Shown piece by piece: positions 27,015-37,500 of a stretch of 64,000 bases of DNA; within the stretch, counting starts at the first letter, position 1; each line of letters begins with the position of its first letter. The notes under the pieces were generated by a model. It searched no databases. It worked only from the letters and a program-made list of their open reading frames with translations, and was not told the origin of the DNA. The stretch lies in the NCBI RefSeq assembly GCF_001746365.1, contig NZ_MJAJ01000014.1, positions 69,752 through 133,751 on the forward strand, given 5' to 3'. This stretch comes from Streptomyces sp. LUP30 (GTDB lineage: Bacteria; Actinomycetota; Actinomycetes; Streptomycetales; Streptomycetaceae). The translations under genes and the position numbers were made by a program.

Positions 27015-27665
27015 GATCGATCCCGGTGGCCTTGGCGTACTGCTTGGACCAGTCGGCGACAGCCTCCCGGAAGCGGTAGTCGGGCCGGTGGGCTACCGCT
27101 TCCTCGCCCCTGTCCCGCAGCTAGACGACAGCCGCCCGCTCAAGATCCTGATCCCCGGACCGGCGGGCCAACAGGATGGCCTTCGCAAGCCGTGCCGGTT
27201 CGTTGTTAGTTGGCGCGAAGGACCAACCCTGCCCCGGTGGACGTGGGCATCCGCCAGTAGCAGCAGGCCCCGGTCGTGGGGGTCACGGACGAAGTGCAGG
27301 GAGGGCAGTCCGTACTGAGTGACACCGAAAGTGGCCTCTGGGGCAAGTGGAGTGCCGCCCGCCGGCCAGAGATAGCAGGCGCCCTGGGGAATATTGGCTG
27401 GACTCGCGTCGCCGGATGGCGCGGGGTGGTCGATCCGGATGCTGACTCCGCCGAAGCTTTCCATTCGGTCACGGAGGTCGGTGTAGTCCGAGTGGACCGT
27501 CCAGCCAAAGGTCGACCAGTCGTAGCGGTCCTTCCAGATCGAGAGTGTTGCGTGCAGGTCTCTCCGGACGAACGTCAGGTTGCCGCCGTCGATGCTGGCG
27601 GGATCCATTCCGAGCAGCTCGGCAAACTCATCCGCCATCCTGCGCATCGTCCAGGGCTGCGTCAT
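27007..27665 (-). pseudogene. Unrecognised cytosolic protein gene, frameshifted with internal stop
   Basis: The first 135 codons from 27665 (MTQPWTMRRMADEFAELLGM to LHFVRDPHDRGLLLLADAHV) are coding-like. The protein then continues in another frame (WSFAPTNNEPARLAKAILLA), crosses an in-frame TAG and goes on as RPDYRFREAVADWSKQYAKA, then TGIDLSDL, up to the junction near 27007. So there is one frameshift, one stop and a lost 3' end. I know no family. Composition and orientation suggest an ordinary host gene that died after the deletion. Confidence 0.6.
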
Positions 27666-27832
27666 GAAGGCATGCTAAGCGGTGGCCAGCAGCGTGCTGA
27701 CCGTGAGCATCAGATCAACCGGGCGCCTGCAGGACCGCCATCCGAAGATCGATTACGGGATAGCGCCTCGAGGTTGGAAAAGGCTCAAGGTGTTCCGTAG
27801 ATCCCGGTTATAGCAGCGCCTGGCTACGAATT

Positions 27833-29521
27833 TTATTCTTGTCCGTGGACCGGGCCGAGTGTGACATGGGCACCGGCTTGCTCGCACTGTCCACTTTTCA
27901 CCTCATCGGCTAGTTTTCGAATCAGGCTGTTCTGGCATTTCTGCACCGCTGCCACAACCAGTGCGTAAAGAAGAGCCCACAGGAGGCCAGAGGAAACGGA
28001 GCACAGAAAAAGCCAAGAGGAGGCTGAAATGTCTGCATTCGAAGAGACTGCAGACGAAGAGTATGCAACCGCGCTCGCAACCTGGGCCACCGGTAGCATG
28101 AACAACGCAGGGAAAGCAACGACAGCAAGGATTTTGCTGCGGCGACTGCTATCCAGTGTGGCAAATCGCCAGAGCTGGTGAGAGACGATGACCGGCGTGG
28201 CGACAACTGAGATGAAGGCCAGAGTCGCCACTGCGCAGTGGCCGCGGTGTCCGAGCAAACGATTCCCGGTCAGCATAATACGATGGAAGTGAATGGCGCC
28301 AATTACTGGATAAAAGAGCCATGGAAGATAGAGCAATCCCGAAGCCATCGGCCACGCGGCAGCCTCAATCACGGGACGCGCCTCCACATACAAGCCGTTG
28401 TGGCGCATCTTGCCGACGAAGGGGGCTTTTCGGTTCTCCCCATCTCTACGACCTTCGAACGCTGAAAGCAGCCACATCATTCGAAGCGCACCCAGAGCTC
28501 CCAGCCATGCAACGTAAAGATAAGCCGCCAATAGGTTTGGCAGCCATTCCTGCCACGACTGCTGCCACTCGGTGGCAGTTTGAAGGGTGTCTTTTGTCAC
28601 CCACCAAGCGAGCAGAATCGCCAGCGCGAGCAGAAATGCAGGCGGAAAGGCGAGAATTACTAGGTCGACAGGCTTTTCCGGTACCGGCTTTCTTTTAAGT
28701 GCCCCAAAGGCTTTTCTTTCCTGCTTATAAGCGCCGACCGATTTGTTTACGTACCAACTGCTTGCGGTGTCGTTAAGGCCAAGTCCGTCCTGATCGGCGA
28801 GACCGAGGATTTGCCTCTTGAGCCGGAAGGAAGATACCAATGGTCGAGTGGCCACGTAGCCGGTGACGAAGGCGATGAAGACCAGTACCAGCAGACCTGC
28901 GCTACCAATATGGATTGCGTGGTCGACTGCCGTCGGCAGATCTCCTCCTCCACCACCGGTCATCAAGTTGACCAGGTCTTTGCTGATCTCGCCGAAGGTC
29001 GTCTCAAGGCGGTTATCTTGTAGGCTTCTTAGCAGCTTATCTAGGGATTGTTTGTCATTATTTTTTGTTTCCCCGTGTGCGATGCCTGCGAGAATAGATC
29101 TCGCGGCGCGTCCAGCGAGCTGGATGATAACCGACGCAACGATCACAGCAGACACCGCAAAGCCGATGAGGGCGAACGTGTAACGGCTTGGTGGGAGGGC
29201 TCTACGGTACGCCGCGCAAGCGGAGCGATCTCGATCATCGTGATCGGGTGTCAGCTCGCCCAGAGCTTCTCGAACATGATAATTTCGTTCAAGTGTCAGG
29301 AGTGACCGCTCTACGTGCCGGATTAGGAACATTCGCGTACCAAAGGCCATACGGGGAAACCGGGCCAATGGCTTGATAAATCGCCACCGCGAGGGCCGAG
29401 AGTGCACCAACACAAACGGTGACAAAGACGCCGCATCCTCTAGCGCTCGGTCATACATCTTGAGAAGTTGGGGCACGCCGGTGCCGGAAACTGTAACCGT
29501 AGAATCTGGTTCGGGTGTCAA
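27833..29521 (-). CDS. Large orphan membrane protein of low GC, unknown function
   Basis: 562 residues with no recognised family. The first 100 residues are soluble (MTPEPDSTVTVSGTGVPQLL). About eight hydrophobic segments follow, for example FALIGFAVSAVIVASVIIQL, a Gly-rich loop with a GLLVLVFIAFVTG helix, LVILAFPPAFLLALAILLAW, and several near the C-terminus. The TTG start at 29521 is well supported by GAGGAGG seven bases upstream. Codons are much richer in A/T than most neighbours, as in the gene at 8418, and IS remnants lie close by, so transfer is likely. A soluble N-domain on a membrane body could be a sensor or defence effector, but that is only a guess. Confidence 0.7.
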   Translation of the reverse strand: MTPEPDSTVTVSGTGVPQLLKMYDRALEDAASLSPFVLVHSRPSRWRFIKPLARFPRMAFGTRMFLIRHVERSLLTLERNYHVREALGELTPDHDDRDRSACAAYRRALPPSRYTFALIGFAVSAVIVASVIIQLAGRAARSILAGIAHGETKNNDKQSLDKLLRSLQDNRLETTFGEISKDLVNLMTGGGGGDLPTAVDHAIHIGSAGLLVLVFIAFVTGYVATRPLVSSFRLKRQILGLADQDGLGLNDTASSWYVNKSVGAYKQERKAFGALKRKPVPEKPVDLVILAFPPAFLLALAILLAWWVTKDTLQTATEWQQSWQEWLPNLLAAYLYVAWLGALGALRMMWLLSAFEGRRDGENRKAPFVGKMRHNGLYVEARPVIEAAAWPMASGLLYLPWLFYPVIGAIHFHRIMLTGNRLLGHRGHCAVATLAFISVVATPVIVSHQLWRFATLDSSRRSKILAVVAFPALFMLPVAQVASAVAYSSSAVSSNADISASSWLFLCSVSSGLLWALLYALVVAAVQKCQNSLIRKLADEVKSGQCEQAGAHVTLGPVHGQE

Positions 29522-29733
29522 CTCCCGACCTCCTCGTCGCGGACATCTGCTCCGGGCTGGCCATCAGATAGCGAATTCTCCTAGGGGCGTCGCGACAATT
29601 CCGAACGACACGCCGGGATATTGTGAGCCTTTTCCAACCTTCAGTGCGGGCTGGGGAGTTGGCCTAACAGACGGATGAAGCTCCTGGTAGATGGGTTTTC
29701 GACCAAGGGAACCGTCTCCACCAGAGGCTTCGC

Positions 29734-30330
29734 ATGCTTGTCTACCCGTCCGGCGTCGACGAGTCCAGTTCTGCCTTCCGCTTCCTCTCAACCCGCCTGA
29801 GAACAAACCGTCACGCTCTCGGCACCCAATGGCGGCGCCTGAGCGCGGGCCCACAGGCACTGCTCACCCTCACCCACCTGCGCAAGGGCCAGCCCTACGC
29901 CCAGCTCGCGTCCGGTTTCGGGATCGGCACCACCACCGTCTACCGGTACATCACCGAGGCCGTCGAATTTTGGCCGCCCTCGCCCCCACGCTCGCCGAAG
30001 CAGTACGGGCCGCGTCGATGAAGGCGTAACTGATCCTGGACGGGACCCTTCCGCCGATCGACAGGATCGCCGCCGACCGGCTCTTCTACGCGGGAAAACA
30101 CAAGACGCACGGAATGAACGTGCAGGTCATGACCGACCCGAAGGGCCGTCTCCTGTGGGCTTCACCAGCTCTCCCCGGTGCCGTCCACGACGTTCGGGCC
30201 GCACGAGCGCACGGCATCATCGACGCTCTCGCCCAAGCCGGCATCAACTGCTGGGCGGACAAGGGGTACCAGGGCGCGGGCGGCACGGTCCGCCTTGCAG
30301 ACACGGCCGGCTTGCGGCGGCGCTACACGG
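29734..30330 (+). pseudogene. IS5-family transposase, frameshifted and truncated
   Basis: The start (MLVYPSGVDESSSAFRFLST) and the HTH_Tnp_4 region (AQLASGFGIGTTTVYRYITE) are in one frame to about 29970. A shift and a stop follow. Then LILDGTLPPIDRIAADRLFY, HGMNVQVMTDPKGRLLWASP and DKGYQGAGGTVRL carry the first and second catalytic Asp. The third (Glu) region is missing because the sequence changes to an IS630 remnant in opposite orientation. Confidence 0.85.
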
Positions 30331-30399
30331 GGAGCGCCGGGTGCGCGGCAAGTGCGCCGTCCTGCTTGGCCAGCCACTTGGCGCGGATTTGACCGTGCA

Positions 30400-30981
30400 A
30401 GACCTCTTGAGGGGAGGTCCGCCCCAGCGGATGCCTTTCTCGCTGCGGATGCGGGCGCGTTCCTTGCGTTCGGCGGCCAGGACATCACGGTGGTGGGCGT
30501 TGGCGTTCCGCCAACGCAGGTAGGCATGCAGGGCACGTGTCTGGATGGTGGGGTTGGGGTGGTGGGAGTTGGCGATGGTGAACTGCCGCAGCAGTCCGAA
30601 GTGGGCTCCGGTCGGGTTCGCCCAGGATGCATAGGTCGGGGTGAAGCGCAGCTCGACCTTGTTCTTCCCCGCCCAGCGACGGATGTCGGCGCCTTTGTGG
30701 GCGGACAGGTTGTCCAGGATCACGTAGATCGGGGCGCCGCAGGGCCGGGCGGCACGGATCGACTTCAGCGCGGCCAGCGTGTTGGCGACACCTCTTCTAC
30801 GACGGTTGACGACCCACAGGGTGTCGTCACCGACCGAGTAGCAGCCGTGGAAGCACCGCACGCCGTGAGTGCGGTGGTAGGAGGCGGGCAGCCGGTCGGG
30901 ACGATTCTGCTCGGTCCAGCCCGACGGCCTCCCGCCCACTGAGCGTCCAGACAGGCCAGGCCGATCTCGCCGTCGCCGCAA
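30400..30981 (-). pseudogene. IS630-family transposase fragment with altered catalytic site
   Basis: The minus frame holds the DDE_3 core: CYSVGDDTLWVVNRRRRGVA, PIYVILDNLSAHKGADIRRW, LRFTPTYASWANPTGAHFGL and the family-typical end GIRWGGPPL. The N-terminal HTH half is absent before 30981, and the frame runs on as junk to 30244. The last catalytic Glu normally lies in N-x-I-E-A-x-F; here the sequence is N-P-T-G-A-H-F, so Glu appears to be replaced by Gly. It is dead by truncation and probably by mutation too. Confidence 0.8.
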
Positions 30982-30993
30982 TCCCAGCCGTTC

Positions 30994-31464
30994 TCAGCCC
31001 TGCCGGTCGTCCTCCTCCGGCGGATTCTCCCAGGACGGGTCCACGGCGATGTTCCAGCCCCGCAGCATGGCCAGGGTCGCCGCCCGGGTCTTCGGCCAGG
31101 CGAACCGGAAGGCGCGGTCGAGCACTTCACCGCTTTCCAGGAAAGGTTCCACAAAAGTGAAGTAGGCCGTGTCCACGAGCCAACCCGTGGGGTCTTCGTG
31201 GAGTCCCTCTATGAACTCGAAGCAACGCTCCAGGACGCCTTTCTGCTTCGCGTCGATTTCCGGTGATTCCATCAAGGGCTGGAACAGCGGGTGCGCAAGC
31301 ACTTCCGACAGGAGCGTCCCGGGATGGGTGCTCACCTGCTCCCAATGGGTCACCTGCGACGCACGCAGGTCGTGCCGGTCGGCCGCCTTTTCGAAGTAGG
31401 GCTCGACCTCCGGCAGCAGCCGCCTCAGCTGCGCGACCAGATCACCGGACGAGATTCCTTGCAT
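30994..31464 (-). CDS. Candidate immunity protein for the RHS toxin
   Basis: 156 residues (start at 31464, where GAAGAGG sits seven bases upstream; an ATG at 31470 is too close to it). It is acidic, probably all-helical (LVAQLRRLLPEVEPYFEKAA, VLERCFEFIEGLHEDPTG) and soluble. It follows the RHS gene on the same strand, 93 bases after its stop, which is the standard place for a cognate immunity gene. I recognise no named family, so the role is inferred from position. A hairpin separates it from the RHS gene, which could give it its own level of expression. Confidence 0.65.
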   Translation of the reverse strand: MQGISSGDLVAQLRRLLPEVEPYFEKAADRHDLRASQVTHWEQVSTHPGTLLSEVLAHPLFQPLMESPEIDAKQKGVLERCFEFIEGLHEDPTGWLVDTAYFTFVEPFLESGEVLDRAFRFAWPKTRAATLAMLRGWNIAVDPSWENPPEEDDRQG

Positions 31465-31500
31465 GTCCATACCTCTTCATAGGGCGCTTGATAATACCGC

Positions 31501-31533
31501 GCCGCCGGCCGGGAATGCCTCCCGGCCGGCGGC
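31501..31533 (-). terminator. 14-bp-stem hairpin between RHS and immunity-like genes
   Basis: Bases 31501-31514 pair perfectly with 31520-31533 around a five-base loop. The hairpin lies about 25 bases after the RHS stop and 37 before the next start. It may end the RHS transcript or act as a partial terminator that stabilises the upstream message. Confidence 0.75.
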
Positions 31534-31556
31534 GTCTCTGATGGGCGGTCCGACGG

Positions 31557-34500
31557 TCAGGCCATCGGGCTCACCACATAGCAGTCATTGAAGAACAGGC
31601 ATCCCGCCCCCTGGCCCTCGGGAACCACGCCCAGCGGGTCCGTCAGGGACTCCGTGAGCTGTTTCGTGGCTTCCTCGAACCCGTAGTTGTAGGCGTCCAC
31701 CGGGAACTGCGCGACGCTGACGGCACCGCCCACCACCCCGAACGCCTTGGCGAAACCTCGGCCCTTGATCTTCTCACCCGAGGGCACGGCCCGTTGGGCC
31801 GCCTTCGGGTGGAGGTTCTCGGGGACGGCGAACTTCTGCCCTGTGACCTCGCTCATGGATTCCGCCGAGATGACGGTCTTGATGAGATTGGACACCGTCT
31901 TCGCGAACTCGGGTTTCGCGTTCACCCTCTTCGTCACCTCTCCGGCCACGTCATCCGCGTTGAGGGCCGTCCAGAGTTCCTTCGATTCGTTGATCGCGAC
32001 CTTGCGGTCGGAGTCGGAGAGGATTCCCTTTCCGGTGTCCACCTTGGCCTTGCGGTCGTCCTCCAACAGGTCCCGCAGACCGCCCAGTTTCGCGACGGCC
32101 TTCTCGATGTGCCAACTCGTTCCCTTACCCCCGAAGGCCTTGCCCTCGTTCATCTCCTCGATCAGGGCCGTGCCCGTCTTGCCGTCGCCCTTCACGTCCG
32201 AGTCCGCGACCTGGGGCCTGATGTAGAGCTCCTTGATGATCTTTTCCAGGCGCTCGTTCTGCACCGCCGGCATATGGGCGCGCTTCTTGTCCATCCCGGG
32301 GTTGGGGTTCTTCTTGTGCTTCGAGGGCTTGCTGGGGATGATCCTTCCGCCCTGGCACCTGCCGGGGTTGTCCTGGCACCACGCCATCATGTCCGGGTCG
32401 TAGTTGCCCGTCGGGTCGCTGCGCCGCAGCGGGTTGTTGTGCGCGTAGGCGTAGCCGTTCAGCTGCTGCGGGTCCGTCGGGTCCACCACCGCGTCGGCGC
32501 TGAGGAAGCGCCCCGTCTTCGGGTCGTACTCCCGGGCCCCGAGATGGGTGAGGCCGGTCGGATCCTGCGTACCGCCGACGAAGCCCTTGGTCCCCGGCCA
32601 GCTTCCGGCCGGCGGCAGAGTGCCGCGTGCCTCGCCGAACGGCATGGTGCGGCGTTGCACCATGGTCTGCGTCGTGGCGTCGACGGCGAGTTCACCGGTG
32701 CCGTGGTGGTCGGCGACGACGAAGGAGAGCTTGCCGTCGTCCTGACGCACGGCGCTCGCCCCGCCGAGGTCGTAGTACCGCCGCGCGGTCGTCTTCCCGG
32801 TGGCCTTCGTCCAGGTGATCTCCGAGGCTCCCAGGTACAGCGTCGAGACTCCGCCGGGACCGCGGCTGATCAGGCGCTTGCCGTCGGCGTCGTACAGGTA
32901 CTGGGTGGTCGCGGAGCCATCGGTGACGGAGGCGAGGTTGCCCTCGGAGTCCCAGGTGAAGCTCTGCTTGGCTCCGCCGGCCGGTGTGCGGGACTCGGCG
33001 CCGCCGCCGGGTTCGTAGGTGTAGGTGTCCTTGCCGGTGACGGCGCCCGCCGAGGAGACCGACGTCAGGGTGTTGGGCTGGCCCTTGCCGTTCTCGTCGT
33101 AACGGTAGGTGCGGGTGATGTCTCCCGCGGCCTTCCCGCTGGGGTCGTGCGTCGTGTCGGTGTCGCGGTTCCCGGCCGCGGTGTAGGTGTACGACTGCCA
33201 GTACGGCGCAGGTCCGCCGAGAGCGGCGGCGGCAGGGGCCGACGCGCAGTCGCCGGCCGGGGTCCACGCCTCGGTGAGCCGCTGGAGGTAGTCGTAGCGG
33301 AAGCACTGCCGGTCCGTGCCCTGGCGGGAGGCGTCGGTGACCGAGTCGACGTTGCCCGCGTCGTCGTAGTCGTAGGTGACCGCGCGGTCGACCCCGGCGA
33401 TTCCCTCGCGTTCGGTGCGGCTGGTGGACAGCAGCTGGGTGCCCGGCTCGTACGTGTTGTTGATCCAGACGCGCTTGCCGGCGTCGCCCAGTTCCAGTTC
33501 CTCCAGCTTCCCGGTGAGGCTGTAGCGCGCGTTGCCGACATAGGTGCCGAGGCCCTCGGCCTTCACCACGCGCTGGAGGCCGTCGTAGGTCGGTGCGACC
33601 ACCTCGGCGGGCAGGTTCCCGGCCGCCGGATAGCTGGCGGACTTGACGGTCCCGTCGAGGTTGTAGGTGGTGTTGGTCTGGTAGCTGACTCCCGCGGCGC
33701 CGCCCAGTCCGGGCTCGGTGGACGGGATCGACACGGTCGTGCGCAGGGGCCGGTACAGGTTGTCGTAGGCGTTGATCGTCTGCGTGTACTGGGCTCCGCC
33801 CGCGCCCCCGACATAGCGGGTGGAGCTGCCCAGGTAGCCCTTGCGTACGGTGTCGAAGGTCCAGGAGGCCAGCAGCGGGCCGGTGGTGGAGTTCTCCCGG
33901 GTCTCGGTGTGCCGCCCGAGCCGGTCGTAGACGAAGGCGAGCGTCTTCTGACGGCCGACGTCGGTCGCGGTGGTGACCCGGTCCGCGTCGTCGTAGGTCG
34001 TCCTGGTGGTGCCCGAATCGGGATCGGTGGAGGTGAGCTGGCGTCCGAGCAGGTCGTAGGTGTAGGAGCGGACCGTCTTGTCGGGGCCGGTGACCTTCGT
34101 CAGGTGTCCGTCGGCGTCGTGCTCGTACCACGTGCTGTCGTAGGCGCCGGTCGGCGCCCCGCCGTGGAACTCACGCAGTTCGGTGGTCCGGCCCGCCGCG
34201 TCGAGCACCGTCGCGGTCGGCGTGGCGCCGTCCGGCGGGTCGACGGTGACCAGGTCGGCGCTGTGGGTGGTCGTGGTGCGGGACAGCTCCACGCCGACGC
34301 CGTTGCCGCGGAGCGTCCTGGTGACGGTCTGGCGGCCCAGTCCGTCGTACTCGTTGACGGTCTGGGTCTCCACCGAGCCCTGCTCGGTCACGCCGAAGAG
34401 CTTGGCCTCGGGCGCCTTGGCCGCGTAGTACGGCGCGTACTTGCGCACGACCAGACCGCGTCCGTCGTAGAACGTGTCGTCGATCAGCCGGCCGCCGTCG

Positions 34501-37500
34501 GAGCCGACGGACTGCGACTGCCGTGGTCGCAGCCAGCCGTCGTACAGGATGTAGGACGCTTGCTGACTGCCGTCGTTCATCAGCTTCTTGGCGACGACCG
34601 CGGCGATGTCGCCCTCCGCGATGCGGTAGCCGTACTCCAGGCTGGGCGTCGGGCTGGAGCTCTTGGGCCGGTTGGCGAGCCAGGCCTTGGTGAGCCGGCC
34701 CAGCGCGTCGAACTCCGCGTCGGCGCGCTTGCCGTTGGTGTCGATCGTTGCGGTGGGCAGCGAGCGGACGCCGTCGAACTCCGTGACGACGGACTGCGCG
34801 CTGGACGGGGTGCCGGCGACCAGTTCGGTGCCCGTCACCGTGAGGGTGCCCGGCTTGGTGGCGGTCGCCGCGGCGAAGACGGTCGTACTACTGGCCCCCG
34901 ACGAGTCGGAGGTGGACTTGGGCCGCCCATAGCTGTCGTACCCGGTGCTCTTCCACCGGTAGTTCGGGGTGGCGCCGGTGTAACCGACGAGCTCCTCCTG
35001 CTTGGTGAGCAGGCCGCGGGTCGGGGCGGCGCCGAAGGCGAGGGAGTCGTAGGTGTTGCGCTTACGGGAGAGCAGGTGCGCGGGATAGGTGACGGCGGTG
35101 CCGCATGCCACGTCGAGGACCTCGACCTGCTTGGGCAGGGCGCGCAGCCAGGTGGTGGCGTTGTCGGCGTACTCGGTGGTGGTGCACTGCTCGTCGCCGG
35201 GCGCGGCCTCACCGAGGTCGCTGTCCTCGGTGACCCGCCCCAGGTCGTCGTACGTCGTCGCGGTGGACGTCTGCTGCCAGCCGCCGTCGTGCTTGCGGTC
35301 CCAGGTGCGGGTCGCGGCCGTGCCGGTCAGGTTCGCGGTGACCGTGCCCCAGTCCCGCACCCGCTTGGCGGTCTCCTTGCGCCAGGGCGTGCTCACGGTC
35401 TTGCTCTCCACCGTGCCGCCCGGCCCGGTGTAGTCGATGGTCTTGAACTCGACTCCCTGGAAGGCCTCGTGGTCGGTGAGGCTGCCGCCTTCCCCGTCGG
35501 AGACGGTCACCGCCTTGACGCCGCCTCCGGCGTTCTTGCGGTCGCCGTCCATGCCCCGCAGGAACCAGTGCTCGTTCAGCGAGCGCATGCCGTCCCAGCC
35601 GCCGGACTGGACCTGGACCCGGCCGTAGCCGTTCCACTGCGACCAGGTCTTGTACTTCTCCTTGGTCAGGCCGTCGTCGTCGGCGTAGTGCCAGGCGGCT
35701 CCGTCCAGGTAGGCGTACTTGGTGACCATGTCGTCGGAGCCGCCGGTGCGGTCGGTCGCGGTGACCTGGGTGACGACGTACTTGTTGAACCACTCCTGGA
35801 CGGGATCGGGCGCGCCGGCGGGCTGCCAGTACTGCGGGAAGCAGCGGGTGGTGTTCGACTCCGGCGTGGGCAGTGCGGCGAAGTCGCACTCGGGCTCCGA
35901 GTAGGCGACGTCGATCGAGCCGCCCGACTCGTCGGAGACGTTGGAGAGCCGGTACTTGATGAAGGGCGCGATGCCGTCACCGAGCCGGTCGAGCCGGTTG
36001 GGCCCCTGCTTGTAGCCGAAGGTCACCTTCGGCAGCGTGATCGACGGGGCGGCGGACAGGCCGGTGTGCTGGATCGACTCCAGGAGCAGGGAACGGTCGA
36101 TGTCCGCGTCGCCCCACCTCTGGACGAACGCCCAGGCATCGGCGTCCGCGTATCCGCCCGAGGGCTGCAGGATCTGCGTGGTGACCTTGGAAAGCCGCTT
36201 GCGGGACCAGAAGGACGGGGCGAACCGGCCCTTGTCGCAGTCGCCGCCCGCCTTGCAGTTCAGGTAGTACGGCGTGTCCTCCCACCGGGTGGGGTTCTTC
36301 TCGATCTCCGTGACGGCGCACGCGGCGGCCGTGGCCTCGATGCACCGCTCGGTATTGGTGAAGACGACCTTGCCGACGGGCTTGGCGGTGTAAAGCGTGT
36401 CGCTGCGCTGGCCGTACTCGATGCGGTCGATGACACCGCCGCGCTCGTAGGGGGTGTCGTCGGCGGCCACGCGGTTGCGGCCGTACGAGTTGGTCTCCGG
36501 GTCGTACCAGTACGACATGGCGTTGCCCTGGAGGTCGACCACGTAGTCGAGGTTCCAGCGCCAGGCCTGCTGGCACCAGGACGCGGCGAAGGTGGCCTGG
36601 TGGCAGGGCTCGTCGGTGTTGTTGCCGAAGACGGGCACGGTCCAGGTGGACTTCGTCTCGGGCTTGCCCGTGCTCCAGCCCGGGAGGCGGTTGTAACCGA
36701 AGAAGTACTGGAGGCCGTCGGTGGTCGTCACCTTCCAGTACTCGCCGTCGTTGTCGCCGTTCGCCCGCCCGGTGGCGTCGCTGAGCTTCTCGACCCGGGT
36801 TCCGTCGTCGTTGCGGATGCGCCAGACGTTCTTGCCCGCCGGGATCAGTTCGCCTGCGCGGCCGTTGAAGCTGATGGTGGCGTTGTCGTAGCCCCAGCAC
36901 TGGTCGCCGGGGGCGTCGTCCTTGCTCCAGTCGCCGTCCTCGCCGCACGGCTTGTAGCGCCGCTCGATGAAGCCGGTGTTCATGTCGAAGCCCGAACCGA
37001 CCCAGGAGGACTGGTTGTTGCTGGTGGTGGTCTGACCGTCGACGGCGCCCGAGGAGTAGCCGATGGACAGCTTGGGCAGCAGTCCGCCGGGCACGGTGGG
37101 CGCGGTCAGCGGGTAGGACCAGGAGAAGTCGCCCGTCTGGAGACTGGTCTGCCATGCGGCCGACGACGACAGCGGGGTCGCCGAGTAGTCGCCGGCGCCC
37201 GCGGAACCGCCGTCGGGGTCGGCCACCGCGGCGAGGAGCACGGCGGAGGCGGCGGGACGCAGCGCCACGGAGGCGGCGGAGACCGTGTGCTTCTCACTGT
37301 CGTTACGGCCCGCCACCGGCGTCGTCGTACGGCAGCGGGGCAGCTTCGGCGTGGTCAGCGCGCAGGACGGCAGGGTGACCAGCCGCAGCCTCGCACCGTA
37401 GTCACCGCCGTAGGCCTCGCCGAACGCGGAGTAGTCGATGCTGACGCCGATGCTGCGGGAGCCGGTGGACGTGCTTGCGGGGCCGGCGGCGGCGACGGAG

